Source of the DNA: Calothrix sp. NIES-3974 | GTDB taxonomy: Bacteria > Cyanobacteriota > Cyanobacteriia > Cyanobacteriales > Nostocaceae | DNA length: 64,000 nt | Assembly: GCF_002368395.1 (NCBI RefSeq) | Contig: NZ_AP018254.1 | Coordinates: 372,001-436,000 of the forward strand | Reading direction: 5' to 3' | In this document: positions 36,461-46,344 of the stretch, in pieces | How the letters are laid out: every line of letters starts with the position of its first letter | Position numbering within the stretch: the stretch's first letter is position 1 | Notes under the pieces: generated by a model | Database searches by the model: none | Told to the model about the DNA's origin: nothing | Seen by the model: the letters and a program-made list of their open reading frames with translations, nothing else | Translations under genes and position numbers: made by a program

Positions 36461-36515
36461 CCATCACCAATCGTATATTCTGTATTTATTCCTGTATTTT
36501 TATATTCCAAATTTT

Positions 36516-36875
36516 ATGGTCATTTATGATTCTGCTCCGAAAGGATAGTATCGTCAGCAAACAACCAAAGTAGGATTATTTCCTCCAAATGCCTTCGGTT
36601 TGTATGATATGCACGGTAATGTTTGGGAGCGGTGTCAAGATGATTGGTATGAAAACTACCATTCAGCACCTAGTGACGGTATTGCTTGGTATGATGACAG
36701 TGATAATCATTCTTGTAAGTTATCGCGTGGCGGTTCATGGAATTACAAAGCAAGGCATTGTCGTTCAGCTGGTCGCACGGGGTACAGTCGCGTTGCTCGT
36801 AACTGCTTTGTGAGATTTCGGGTTTTGTCTGTTTTTTCCGGTAAGATGTTATTTCACCATTCAATCAGACCTTAA
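36516..36875 (+). pseudogene. Remnant of a formylglycine-generating-enzyme-like (SUMF1/FGE) domain gene
   Basis: The frame reads VIYDSAPKG, an in-frame TAG (36546-36548) where the family has Lys, then YRQQTTKVGLFPPNAFGLYDMHGNVWE, CQDDWYENYH and LSRGGSWNYKARHCRSAGRTG. These are the C-terminal half of the FGE-sulfatase fold, normally about 250 aa. The N-terminal half is missing and no SD lies before it. It is a decayed fragment. Its end overlaps the stop of the opposite gene by 4 bp. Confidence 0.8.
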
Positions 36876-38407
36876 TCAGACTTCAGAGTATGGCTTGGGG
36901 AGATTGAGGAAAGTAGGTAAGCATTATTCCACAACTCTATCAATTCTGACTTACTGCGCAAAATAACCCAAATGAGGATAATCACAAATTGGGGATTGGT
37001 TAGTAGCGATATATCATGCATTCCGGTAGCGATCGCTAGACACAGGAAGATGTAAATCAATAAACGAAAAGTTTGCTCTTTAAATTGACGGCGATTACCT
37101 CCACATCGATATATGCTGTAGGGAATCCATTCTACTAATAATTGGCTGAATAATAATATCACACCGATAAGATTACTCACACTCACTGCGAGGAAACCAA
37201 AGAATTTCCAAACCTGTAAAATCGGGTAGATCCAAATTCTGGTTTGTTCATCGAGATAGTTATAAGCAACGTAGGTGAGACGAGTAGATAAAAGTATACA
37301 TAACCAGCAAGATAATTTGATGAATAAATCTTGAATATGCTCTTTGACGAATAATTCGGAAATTACCAGATGATTACCTTGCCAAATATCAATTTGACTC
37401 GCTTCGATACAGCCAACTCCGAAAAATGAGAGAATAACAGCCCAATACCACGGCTGCCATTGATCCATTTTCGATTTATACTGATGGTAGGTTGCCGAGA
37501 GAACGGGTTTCTCCTCAAATTTTTCGGCAATTTGGTCATTTTCGTAGTATCCCAATTCATAGATACACCAGAAAGCTATGACAAGTAAGGTCAATCCAGC
37601 TATATGGAAAATCGGATGAGGACTAATTAAACTGAGGGCTAATATCAGGGAAAAAAGGTGATTTTTGAGAATTACTTGCTTGATGGTTTGTTGACCTGGA
37701 CGTTTGACTTTTTCTAAATAAAATAGGGGAATATAGGCATCTTGCATTGCGGGGATATATTTGGCCTTGTCCCAAATTACTAAAAAAGGATGTTTAACGA
37801 TTGCTAATAGGGATGCATCGTCGCGGGAATCGGTGACTACAACACTTTTTTGGATTTCCGGTAAACTGATTTTGCTAGCAATTAAATCCTCTTTATTTTT
37901 GTGTCTATCGATAGATCCTAACCAAAATCGACAACCAATCAGTTCGTGGATAGCGAAATTTAGGTGTTTAATAACTGGTTGAACAATAAATTCAAATCCT
38001 TTGGTAGCTACAACTATTTTATGGGATTCATGGGTGGTAATAGCTGCAACTAATTCCGTATTTATAAAGTTTGCTGCTAATTGACGAGCGTGATTTCGCC
38101 ACAGAAATATATTCCAGGGAAATAAAATTGTTACAACTAAGACACGAATCCAATCCCGACAGGTATCTCCACCAATTTTTCCTGGTAGAAATTTCCACGG
38201 TTTAATGGCATCTAAAATGTAGAGAATGATGGCTGCGATCGCTCGTGGTTGAATTGTATCGAGATACTCTTCTGTGGAATTCCTTAGTAATAGGGTTTCG
38301 TCAAAATCTAGGATAATTAAACTTGCTGTCGATTGGTCTTTAAGGAAAGATAAGGTTTCTAACTCCGAGGATTGAGCCAATTTATTCTCTAATCCTATTT
38401 TAGTCAT
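36872..38407 (-). CDS. HAD-superfamily hydrolase fused to a multi-pass membrane domain (511 aa)
   Basis: Residues about 25-225 are a HAD phosphatase domain: motif I LIILDFDETLL, motif II/III region KIVVATKGFEF and KNKEDLIAS, motif IV VVVTDSRDDASLLAIV. The rest has about seven hydrophobic segments, with YELGYYENDQIAEKFEEKP between the first ones, reminiscent of UbiA-type prenyltransferase loops. HAD/UbiA fusions occur in polyprenyl or arabinose phosphate metabolism, so a lipid-linked substrate is possible. The membrane part is too diverged to assign by eye. Confidence 0.75.
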   Translation of the reverse strand: MTKIGLENKLAQSSELETLSFLKDQSTASLIILDFDETLLLRNSTEEYLDTIQPRAIAAIILYILDAIKPWKFLPGKIGGDTCRDWIRVLVVTILFPWNIFLWRNHARQLAANFINTELVAAITTHESHKIVVATKGFEFIVQPVIKHLNFAIHELIGCRFWLGSIDRHKNKEDLIASKISLPEIQKSVVVTDSRDDASLLAIVKHPFLVIWDKAKYIPAMQDAYIPLFYLEKVKRPGQQTIKQVILKNHLFSLILALSLISPHPIFHIAGLTLLVIAFWCIYELGYYENDQIAEKFEEKPVLSATYHQYKSKMDQWQPWYWAVILSFFGVGCIEASQIDIWQGNHLVISELFVKEHIQDLFIKLSCWLCILLSTRLTYVAYNYLDEQTRIWIYPILQVWKFFGFLAVSVSNLIGVILLFSQLLVEWIPYSIYRCGGNRRQFKEQTFRLLIYIFLCLAIATGMHDISLLTNPQFVIILIWVILRSKSELIELWNNAYLLSSISPSHTLKSD

Positions 38408-38976
38408 ATACGTTTCAGGGTTAATTTATCAATGATTGGGACTATTATAGGTAGATTTTCTGGGAATCGCCCAGTAATAGTTAGTAATACTCAAGCAAAT
38501 TTTGTCCCTTAATACAAATTTTTAATGTGAATAAATCGTTGATTTTTTCGGATTCATCATAACTATACAAAAATAGTTTAATAGAATGTTAATAAATGGT
38601 TATCACAGAAATGGCTATGGGGAATAGGGAGTATAGGGGAAATTAGTCGGTCACTCAAGGCTGACAACTTACTCTTGAGAAATCCAGGTTTTGTGGATCA
38701 ATGCAAATCCCCCTAATGGTCAATGGAGTAGAAGTAGGAAAATAGGATTTCAGTAGTTTATACCCGTGAAATACAACAATTATGCTATGCGATCGCAAAA
38801 CCCGGATTTGGAGCAAATCTCTCAAAATTTTAGGGAGTAGGGAATAGGGGAGCATATCACCCTTGGATGCTGACAGCGAAAAAAATGTCGAAAATCAAAA
38901 TGTGCGTTAATGTAACAAGTTATAAAGATTTATCAATTAACTATTCCTCAACCAGAAGTTACACCCTGAAAATATT
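38408..38976. other. Spacer with dispersed repeat fragments, no gene
   Basis: The block GGTCACTCAAGGCTGACAAC plus TTACTCTTGAGAAATCCAGG (38650-38690) resembles sequences at about 17115 and 44690. GGGAATAGGGAGTA-type heptamers occur at 38621-38640. The ferredoxin promoter must lie near the right end. Confidence 0.5.
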
Positions 38977-39216
38977 ATGTCTGTTAGCATTCGTTTCCTC
39001 CCCGAAGATATCACCGTTGCAGCTACCGTTGGCGAACCCCTACTAGATGTGGCAGACCGTGCTGGTGTATCCATCCCCACAGGTTGCTTAATGGGTTCTT
39101 GTCACGCTTGTACAGTTGAATTAGATGGAGAAGAAATCGTTCGTGCTTGTATTTACTCAGTTCCCCCTGGTCGTCAACAATTGACTGTAAACGTGTTTAG
39201 CGACCCAACTTGGTGA
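38977..39216 (+). CDS. Small 2Fe-2S ferredoxin-like protein (79 aa)
   Basis: The cluster ligands are Cys37, Cys42 and Cys45 (GCLMGSCHACTVE) plus Cys58 (VRACIYSV), the plant-type 2Fe-2S pattern. The protein is shorter than PetF (about 98 aa), with a compact C-terminus. It is probably a soluble electron carrier or accessory protein; the redox partner is unknown. It is monocistronic. Confidence 0.9.
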   Translation: MSVSIRFLPEDITVAATVGEPLLDVADRAGVSIPTGCLMGSCHACTVELDGEEIVRACIYSVPPGRQQLTVNVFSDPTW

Positions 39217-39799
39217 CAGCATTATTTAAACCATGTCCCTGAATTGAGAACCGTAGTTTTCACTCATGATTATTGAGATTGCTACCCAAGTAAGAAAGTT
39301 ACGACCCTACGGTCGCTCCGCTACAGGAAGAAGTGCAATGACGAAAACTCCAATTTTGATTTTTGATTATGGAGGAGGTTTATCTGTGTGTTTCTTTTAC
39401 AATATGGCGAGAGCGTATTTCAAACCCTGTAGGCGCTTATAATAAAATCAAAACCGTAACTGTACGTTAGGTTTTACTGCGTTATGCTCAATCGATATCT
39501 ACATTTGTGAGGGAGGGTAAGCATTGAGTAATGCCGTTTGACTTTGGAGTTGATACCTGATGGGAAGCTTGCGAAAGCAGAAAAACAATTTCGTATCAAC
39601 ATTTTTGTGAAATGGTATGAAGGGATGATTGTCATCATAATTTGCGTCTCCCTCCACTCCCTGTAAGTTTTAGGAATTTACTCCAAATCCGGGGATAATC
39701 CATTCAATTCAATGATTACGTAGGCACAGTCAAGCCCAACGGCTATTACGTAGCTTGCTTCCCGCGTAGCGGATATTACAAATTATAAATTAAATTTCC
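39217..39799. other. Spacer of 580 bp without a gene
   Basis: It contains GTAGCTTGCTTCCCGCGTAGCGG (39752-39774 region), a dispersed repeat seen in opposite orientation at 21796-21816, and CTACGGTCGCTCCGCTACAGG (39306-39326 region). No coding sequence is seen. Confidence 0.5.
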
Positions 39800-41347
39800 A
39801 TGCCAGTTCCGCGTCTAGTTACACTAATAGTTGGATTAATCGTCATTTTAGCCCTAAGTCTGTGGCTGATTGATTCGCTGTCGCGTTTATCATGGCAACT
39901 TTCCTATTCCCCGTTTTTAGGAAATTTACTGGTATTTCTCCTGGTGGTTCTGATCGGTTTGCTAATTGCAGCCTTTGTGTATTATGTGCTGGAAATGCAA
40001 AAGGGGGAAAGGAAAAAACGCACTACTAGAAAACGCGTCACCCCAGCAGAGATTCCCGCAGCTCGCTCGGAAGCTGCTTCTTCTACCCTTAAAGCTGTCC
40101 AACAACAGGTTTCCCAAATACAAGACGAAGTCACCCGTCAAGCCTTACTTAGTAAAACCAGGGAAATTGAAGCTAATCTGCGACAGGGAGAAATCCAAGT
40201 TGTGGTTTTTGGTACGGGTAGCGCAGGGAAAACTTCCCTCGTGAATGCGATTATGGGACGGATGGTGGGACGGGTGGATGCACCAATGGGAACCACTACA
40301 GCTGGGGAAACCTATTGTTTGCGTCTTAAGGGTTTAGAACGGAAAATATTAATTACCGATACACCGGGGATATTAGAAGCGGGTGTAGCGGGAACGGAAC
40401 GGGAACAGTTAGCGCGGGAGCTGGCTACGGAGGCAGATTTGTTGTTATTTGTGGTGGATAACGATTTACGCCGTTCCGAATACGAACCGTTGCGTAGTTT
40501 AGCAGAAATTGGTAAGCGATCGCTAGTTGTCTTGAATAAGATAGATTTATATACGGATGAGGATAGGGAGGCAATTTTAGCGAGGTTACGTCAGCGTCTC
40601 AAGGGTTTTGTGAGTGTGAATGATGTGATTGCCGTCACGGCTAATCCCCAACCAATTGAATTGGAAGGGGGAGAAATTTGTCAACCGGAACCGGAAATTT
40701 TACCTTTGTTGCGACGGATGGCGGCAATTTTACGAGCGGAAGGGGAGGATTTAGTGGCAGATAATATTTTACTGCAATCCTTGCGCTTAGGGGAAGAAGC
40801 TCGCAAACTTATCGATGGACAACGGCGACGACAAGCTGATAAAATTGTCGAGCGGTATCAGTGGATTGGGGCTGGTGTGGTTTCGGTGACACCCCTACCC
40901 GTAGTTGATTTATTGGCCACCGCAGCCGTAAATGCCCAAATGGTGGTGGAAATTGGTCGGGTATACGGTTGTGATTTGAATTTGGAACGGGGAAGGGAAT
41001 TGGCTTTATCCTTGGCGAAAACCATTGCGGGTTTAGGAATAGTCAAGGGAGCCATTCAGTTAGTCACCACGGCTTTACAATTGAATGTGAGTACATTTAT
41101 CATTGGTCGTGCTATTCAAGGGATTACAGCTGCCTATTTAACTAGGATTGCGGGAAAAAGCTTTATTGAATATTTTCGTAATGACCAGGATTGGGGAGAC
41201 GGAGGGATGACCGAAGTTGTTCAACGGCAATTCCAACTCAACAAACGGGATGAATTTATTAAAGCATTTATTCAAGATGCGATCGCGCGGGTAGTTCAAC
41301 CGTTGAGGGAACAGGAATATCAGGAAGAGGAAAAAATTCCCGATTAG
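39800..41347 (+). CDS. Membrane-anchored GTPase with DUF697 domain (515 aa)
   Basis: Two N-terminal membrane helices (LIVGLIVILALSLWLIDSL, LVFLLVVLIGLLIAAFVYYVL) are followed by a basic segment and a G domain: G1 GTGSAGKTSLVN near residue 137, G3 DTPG near 187, G4 NKID near 245. The C-terminal part is a DUF697-type domain with amphipathic and hydrophobic helices (WIGAGVVSVTPLPVVDLLATAAVNAQMVVEIG). Such cyanobacterial and plastid proteins are Era/Der-like membrane GTPases of unknown role. Confidence 0.9.
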   Translation: MPVPRLVTLIVGLIVILALSLWLIDSLSRLSWQLSYSPFLGNLLVFLLVVLIGLLIAAFVYYVLEMQKGERKKRTTRKRVTPAEIPAARSEAASSTLKAVQQQVSQIQDEVTRQALLSKTREIEANLRQGEIQVVVFGTGSAGKTSLVNAIMGRMVGRVDAPMGTTTAGETYCLRLKGLERKILITDTPGILEAGVAGTEREQLARELATEADLLLFVVDNDLRRSEYEPLRSLAEIGKRSLVVLNKIDLYTDEDREAILARLRQRLKGFVSVNDVIAVTANPQPIELEGGEICQPEPEILPLLRRMAAILRAEGEDLVADNILLQSLRLGEEARKLIDGQRRRQADKIVERYQWIGAGVVSVTPLPVVDLLATAAVNAQMVVEIGRVYGCDLNLERGRELALSLAKTIAGLGIVKGAIQLVTTALQLNVSTFIIGRAIQGITAAYLTRIAGKSFIEYFRNDQDWGDGGMTEVVQRQFQLNKRDEFIKAFIQDAIARVVQPLREQEYQEEEKIPD

Positions 41348-41444
41348 TAAGCTGATGCGCAGTCAGTTTTGTTGGGTTCCACTGCTTTCCACCCAACCTA
41401 CGCAATTCTGCTACCAACTCCCAACTTACAATTCAGTATGAATT

Positions 41445-42029
41445 ATGGTCAAGTTTGAAGAGCAATTAGCAACTTTTTGTCCCCAGAGTCGTCAGGAATG
41501 GCGAGATTGGTTAATCCAGAATCATCAAACATCTGTGGGAATCTGGCTTATTTACTATAAGGTCAACAGTGGTAAACCCAGTGTGAAATACAGTGAAGCT
41601 GTCCAAGAAGCATTATGTTTTGGCTGGATTGATAGCAAGGTTAAATCCATCGATGAGGAAAGATATACACAAATATTTACCCCTCGGAAACCAAAAAGTG
41701 TTTGGTCAAAATTAAATAAAAAGTATATCGAAGAATTAATTAGCCAAGATTTAATGACTGAAGCTGGGTTAGCAAAAATTACCGCAGCCAAACAAGATGG
41801 TTCCTGGAATAGTTTAGATGCTGTTGAGGACTTAATTATACCACCAGATTTAAACCAAGCGCTCACCGCAAATTCCATCGCTCAACAAAATTTTCTGGCT
41901 TTTAATCGGTCTACGAAAAAAAATATTCTGCAATGGCTGACTAGTGCGAAACGCTTAGAAACCAGGTTAAATCGGATTGAAAAAATCGTAATTTATGCCG
42001 AACAAAATCGAAATCCCCTCACAAAATAA
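41445..42029 (+). CDS. YdeI/OmpD-associated family protein (194 aa)
   Basis: The typical family start (FCPQSRQEWRDWLIQNHQTSVGIWLIYYK) and the EALCFGWIDSKVKSIDEERYTQIFTPRKPKSVWSKLNK block are present. The C-terminal YdeI helix bundle (AQQNFLAFNRSTKKNILQWLTSAKRLETR) is complete. E. coli YdeI is linked to resistance to cationic antimicrobial peptides; that role here is inference only. A degenerate AGACGCGACCTACCGCGTC dyad follows the stop (42032-42050). Confidence 0.85.
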   Translation: MVKFEEQLATFCPQSRQEWRDWLIQNHQTSVGIWLIYYKVNSGKPSVKYSEAVQEALCFGWIDSKVKSIDEERYTQIFTPRKPKSVWSKLNKKYIEELISQDLMTEAGLAKITAAKQDGSWNSLDAVEDLIIPPDLNQALTANSIAQQNFLAFNRSTKKNILQWLTSAKRLETRLNRIEKIVIYAEQNRNPLTK

Positions 42030-42099
42030 AAAGACGCGACCTACCGCGTCCTGACGAAATCAAACCCAAAATTTACTATGGTTTTTAAAAACCAAAAAA

Positions 42100-43491
42100 T
42101 CACTTCGACTCGATTCGCTTACCAAATAAAGTCAAATACATCATCCGATAAATCTCCGTATTATCCAAAGTCGTCGGTAATTTATCCGCATTTAAACCAT
42201 GTGCTTTCGCCACAATTGCTCCCGTATTATCCCCCGAACTTGACCAACCCACAGCAAAGGGAAAGCGTTTTCCTTCTCGATCCGGTGCAGAGACAAACGG
42301 AGGAGTTTTCGTTCCATCCCTACCATCCCAAGGAGCGCCATTATTGCTTTTTTCCGGTACGGGTTGATCCAGGGGAAAATCTTTTTCCGTCACTCCAATC
42401 ACTTCCATTCCCCCTGCATCACTATCAGCAGCTGTCAGCAATAAGGTATTTGGATTACTTTCAATATACTTCATCGCCACACCAACCGCATCGTCAGCCC
42501 GTTTCATTGCCTCTAAGGTTCCCTTAGCATTATTATAATTACCAAAATTATCTGTACCTTCCTCCTCTAACACAATCAAAAACGGTCTATTTTGGGGGGA
42601 CAAAATTTTTAAAGTCACATCCAACATCTCTGCAACCGTCGGAGCAGTCGGTACATACAAAGGTAAATTATTCTTTTGTAATTCCTCCTCTGTATCATCA
42701 TTATAGGTATCATCCGCAGCAAAAACCCCTAACACCTTCTTGGTATTAGGGGATAACTTTAACAACTCATCGCGGGTATAAACTACCGTATAACCTTTAC
42801 TTTTAGCAACTTCAATCAAATTTACCCCGTCAGTACGTTCACCTTCCTCTGGACTAGTATGAAAACCCTTCACACCCTTGGGAAGATACCACTTTTCTCC
42901 CCCTCCCAAAATAATATCTACTCCCGACTCCACTATCTGCTTCGTAATTTCTGGAAACAACCTCCGTCCAGAGGCTTTTGCGACAAATGCAGCTGTACCT
43001 GGTTCATGAATCATCCCCGAATTAATTAAAGCAGTTCCCTTACCAGTTGCGATCGCTTCTTCCATAATTGTCTTTGCTTGTCCCGATGCTGCAACTACTG
43101 GTTGCTGGTTTTCATCTAAACCAAAGGAATCCGCATTCACCTTCACACCCGTCGCATGGGTGACAGCACCTCCATTGGAAGTAGCCGTCAGTTGATTTTT
43201 CATATGTCCCAGATAAACCCCTAAATGGGACATTTTATCCCAGTTCAACCGAGCATCTGGTCCTAAGTATAACATCCGCGCTGCACCCCAGTGGGAAGGG
43301 CTGGTACCATCAGGATGTATGAATATGACATTACCAGTACGATTGTCACTTGTTTGAGTCTTAGTGGAACTCTCACCTGTTTGAGTGGTATTAGTAGGTT
43401 GATTACATCCTGTGCAGATAATTAACAAAACAGCACAGAGGATGCTCAATATTTTTAACCGATTTTTTGTATTTAGTAGCACAATTAACAT
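42100..43491 (-). CDS. Alkaline phosphatase family lipoprotein with altered metal ligands
   Basis: The start at 43491 is chosen because it gives a lipoprotein signal (LKILSILCAVLLIICTGC); the frame stays open upstream. It is a PhoA-fold enzyme: IFIHPDGTSPSHWGAARM (first metal Asp), TSNGGAVTHATG (nucleophile Ser region), HEPGTAAFVA, LEEEGTDNFGNYNNA, LLTAADSDAGGM, SSSGDNTGAIV. Relative to E. coli PhoA the Zn ligands His331, His370 and His412 align with Asn, Ser and Asn. Activity and metal use may therefore differ. It follows the DUF1350 gene by about 160 bp. I saw no Pho box. Confidence 0.85.
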   Translation of the reverse strand: MLIVLLNTKNRLKILSILCAVLLIICTGCNQPTNTTQTGESSTKTQTSDNRTGNVIFIHPDGTSPSHWGAARMLYLGPDARLNWDKMSHLGVYLGHMKNQLTATSNGGAVTHATGVKVNADSFGLDENQQPVVAASGQAKTIMEEAIATGKGTALINSGMIHEPGTAAFVAKASGRRLFPEITKQIVESGVDIILGGGEKWYLPKGVKGFHTSPEEGERTDGVNLIEVAKSKGYTVVYTRDELLKLSPNTKKVLGVFAADDTYNDDTEEELQKNNLPLYVPTAPTVAEMLDVTLKILSPQNRPFLIVLEEEGTDNFGNYNNAKGTLEAMKRADDAVGVAMKYIESNPNTLLLTAADSDAGGMEVIGVTEKDFPLDQPVPEKSNNGAPWDGRDGTKTPPFVSAPDREGKRFPFAVGWSSSGDNTGAIVAKAHGLNADKLPTTLDNTEIYRMMYLTLFGKRIESK

Positions 43492-43649
43492 CCCTAAATA
43501 AATACAACTAAACTGTTGCTGAGAGGATGTTACATCAAAATAATTTATTTTGTCATGGGATTTTAGGTCGGGAGGTGATTTATTGTCTTTCTGGATGGGT
43601 GGCAAAAATTTTTTGTTCAACCAGCATAACTGATTATTGGAATTGTCTG

Positions 43650-44426
43650 CTATCGGAGTGGATTTAACCAAAACAATACGGTTTTTTTTAACTGATTAAA
43701 ATCCCGCAGAATTTCTTGACGAAACCATTGCCCCACCGCATCAAAAGGATTAAAATCCGTACCAACTTGCCATTTTATATCTTGTCCCAAGGGGGTAAGA
43801 TGGGTTCCAGGAAGGATTTGAGTCACTACCATTCCGGGAAATCGCTGTTCCAGAACTTCATTTAACCCCAGGGATTGATCTAGGGTATCATTGGTAAACT
43901 TAATGACTAGATTGCGACGCACATTGTAGCTAGCGCGAATCATGTCATTAGTTTGGGCTGGAGTTGGTGTGAATTCTGTCACTAGTGTGGTATTAGCAAA
44001 GGTGGTGTTCAACTGCTGTATTAAGGGTACAGCATCACGGGCGGCAAAATTATTAAAAGAAATAAAAATATTACCAGCCCGTTCCACAGGGAACATACTA
44101 CCAATCAGCAGATGGAGCTTGCAACCCATACTGTGTCCCATCCCGTAAATTGGTAAATAACCGCTACCAATGATTCCCCGGTCTTCTAGACGGATTAACC
44201 CTCGTTCAAAGTTACGCAAAACCTGCTGTGCGATCGCGCTATGATCGAAGGTATTGATAAATGGAGTCGCAATCACCATATATCCCTCCTCCGCAAGAGC
44301 TTCCAGTAATAAACGATAGGTAATATGGGGTGCAGTAGCGACAAATGCACCGCCTAAAAAATGTACAATACCCCTCGGTCTAATAGGTACTAAAACCCAG
44401 TTACCAGCAATCTCTTTCCAATCCAT
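43650..44426 (-). CDS. DUF1350 family alpha/beta-hydrolase-like protein (258 aa)
   Basis: This is a cyanobacterial/plastid DUF1350 protein: WVLVPIRPRGIVHFLGGAFVATAPHITYRLLLE at the N-terminus and the nucleophile elbow-like GMGHSMGCKLHLL (G-H-S-M-G). The late LPGTHLTPLGQDI could carry the catalytic His. It is probably a soluble hydrolase of unknown substrate. It is upstream of the phosphatase on the same strand. Confidence 0.88.
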   Translation of the reverse strand: MDWKEIAGNWVLVPIRPRGIVHFLGGAFVATAPHITYRLLLEALAEEGYMVIATPFINTFDHSAIAQQVLRNFERGLIRLEDRGIIGSGYLPIYGMGHSMGCKLHLLIGSMFPVERAGNIFISFNNFAARDAVPLIQQLNTTFANTTLVTEFTPTPAQTNDMIRASYNVRRNLVIKFTNDTLDQSLGLNEVLEQRFPGMVVTQILPGTHLTPLGQDIKWQVGTDFNPFDAVGQWFRQEILRDFNQLKKTVLFWLNPLR

Positions 44427-44926
44427 ACCACCACTGCATTTGTTAACATTTCTTTATATCTTTATAGTGTAATAGGACTTACGCACTAGTTACCAGAAAT
44501 TTAGGTGTTTAGCATTGCTACTTTGCGTCGCAATGAGGGTATTTGGGTTGTCCTTGAATAATACTATTTCACGACAATTTTGATACATTTTCTTCCTCTA
44601 CTCCCGAAACCCGGATTTCTCACAAACTCCTAAAGCTTTCAGTGAGTAGTCCGTGATGGGAGTAGGGAGTAGTAGGAAAATTAACCCATTACTCAAGGCT
44701 TATCACTCCCTTGTGAGAAATGTAGGGAAAGCTCTCCTAAATAAATGTACAGCAATAATAAATTGTGAACAAGCAGCAAGTACGGTATTGTGAGTTGAAA
44801 GAGTATTATCTTGCCGTCAACCATCAAGTGTTATGATTTGAGAAAGCACTTATGTGGGATAATTCTGTTCACTAACTATTTAGGATTGCTGTATCAACTT
44901 CAAAATAAAACAGTATCAGTCCTGTT
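44427..44926. other. Spacer of 500 bp with dispersed repeat fragments
   Basis: It contains a single AGGACTTACGCA MITE end (about 44474), GAAACCCGGATTTCTCACAA (about 44605) and the TTACTCAAGGCTTATCACTC block (44690-44710), related to sequences at 17115 and 38650, with GGGAGTA heptamers (44659-44671). No gene is visible. Confidence 0.5.
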
Positions 44927-46048
44927 TTAAATGGTTACGGGTGCTTCGACATAGAGATTGGGTTCTTGCATACTAAAGGCAATCCCATAATCTTTAAATT
45001 GGTGAAAAATCTCATCGTTAGCAAGTTCTAATAATCTTTTTCTTAACTGTATCGAACTTTCCGTCGAACCCAGGATAAAAAATGTCACCCGCGCTCGACT
45101 TTTTTCCTGTTCGTGGACAATGGCAATATTCGTACTTCCTGGGTCAATTCCAAACAATAAATCTGTGCTGCTTTGAATAATTTGTCGGACAATTGCTTCT
45201 TCCCGTTCATCTAAGAGTTTGGTAAAGTTAAAATTCAACAGTACCATAATTTTTTTACCACGGGTAATATTCTCTATTTCTAAAGTCGCTAAAATCGAAT
45301 TTGGTACTATTAACAAAGTACTTTTGGCTGCAATCCGAATTTTTGTCGAACGCAAACCAATGGACTCAACCCGACCAAATACTTCCTCCAATAATCGAGA
45401 TGAAGAAGGTATGCGAATATATTCACCCGGTAGAAAAGGTCGATCTAAATACAGTACTATAGTACCAATAATTTGTTCTAAAGTTTTTTGAGCAGCAAAG
45501 GCGATCGCAATTCCACTGATACCCAAACCAGCGAAGAGACCAAATAGGTCAAAGCGTTGATTTGCAAAGGTGAGAACAGCAATCAATCCGATGAGGACGT
45601 TGATGACAGTTTCAATGATGTTGAGGGATTCATCGATTCCCTGACCGAAACTTTGGACAATTGCGATCGCATACACACGCAAAATTTGACGCATGAGTTG
45701 GGAAGCGAACCAAGCAGCACTAGCAATGACGGCAAAATCGGCAATGAATTGCAGAAAATCATATACTTGTTGGTATTGTTCCAGCCATTTTAAAGACAGA
45801 GAAATCAGGATAATGGTGACAAAAACTTTCAGAATTCCGCGAATCGGCTCTAATAAATTATCATAGATAACACCAGCTTGGTGAGGTAAAAATCTCCGTA
45901 AGGTAATTCTCAGGAACCAAGGAGTATATCGACCAATCACAAAGGAAAGCAAAAGAAATCCGACAAATAAACCCAATCGAGTTAAAATCGATTCTCCTGT
46001 TTCGCTTTTGAGGAATACTCCCATTTCTATCCAAGAAAAAATCATCAT
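44927..46048 (-). CDS. MscS-family mechanosensitive channel 1 (373 aa)
   Basis: Several N-terminal helices (LGLFVGFLLLSFVIGRYTPWF, VTIILISLSLKWL, ADFAVIASAAWFASQLM) lead to the MscS core: the pore helix region FGLFAGLGISGIAIAFAAQKTLEQIIG, then the beta domain YLDRPFLPGEYIRIP and GRVESIGLRSTKIR(I/T)...LIVPNSILA. The C-terminal part ends YVEAPVTI. It releases solutes or ions on membrane tension. It is paralogous to the next gene. Confidence 0.93.
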   Translation of the reverse strand: MMIFSWIEMGVFLKSETGESILTRLGLFVGFLLLSFVIGRYTPWFLRITLRRFLPHQAGVIYDNLLEPIRGILKVFVTIILISLSLKWLEQYQQVYDFLQFIADFAVIASAAWFASQLMRQILRVYAIAIVQSFGQGIDESLNIIETVINVLIGLIAVLTFANQRFDLFGLFAGLGISGIAIAFAAQKTLEQIIGTIVLYLDRPFLPGEYIRIPSSSRLLEEVFGRVESIGLRSTKIRIAAKSTLLIVPNSILATLEIENITRGKKIMVLLNFNFTKLLDEREEAIVRQIIQSSTDLLFGIDPGSTNIAIVHEQEKSRARVTFFILGSTESSIQLRKRLLELANDEIFHQFKDYGIAFSMQEPNLYVEAPVTI

Positions 46049-46132
46049 TTATATCTATTGAAAATTTACTAAATACTAAATAATAATTTTCATCATCATG
46101 TAACTTCGTCAATTCTTTGATTTCCAATATCT

Positions 46133-46333
46133 AAGAGGATGTTTGTCAAGTGTCAATCAATACTTTATCAACCACTTCTTGAAGACATGAAATAGGCTCG
46201 AACAGTATATTTTTCGTTATAAACTATCCCTGATTTTCGTACAGATGCGACATGTTGCGTCTCTTTCTACTCGCAAAAAATGAGCTTATTAAGGATTGAA
46301 ATCGACCTTTAAAAAATTCTCTAAAATTCCTAT
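46133..46333. mobile_element. MITE-like element, AGAGGATGTTTGG ends, copy A
   Basis: It begins AAGAGGATGTTTGTCAAGTG and contains CTCGAACAGTATATTTTTCG, TATAAACTATCCCTGATTTTC, the dyad AGATGCGACATGTTGCGTCT (46244-46263) and GAGCTTATTAAGGATTGAAA, all matching copy B in order. The right end is weak. It fills the spacer between the two MscS genes. Confidence 0.7.
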
Positions 46334-46344
46334 CTAGACGGATT

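Noticed and set aside
42078-42527. 149-aa open frame antisense to the alkaline phosphatase gene
   Set aside because: Pro/Tyr/Ser-rich shadow frame without family resemblance.
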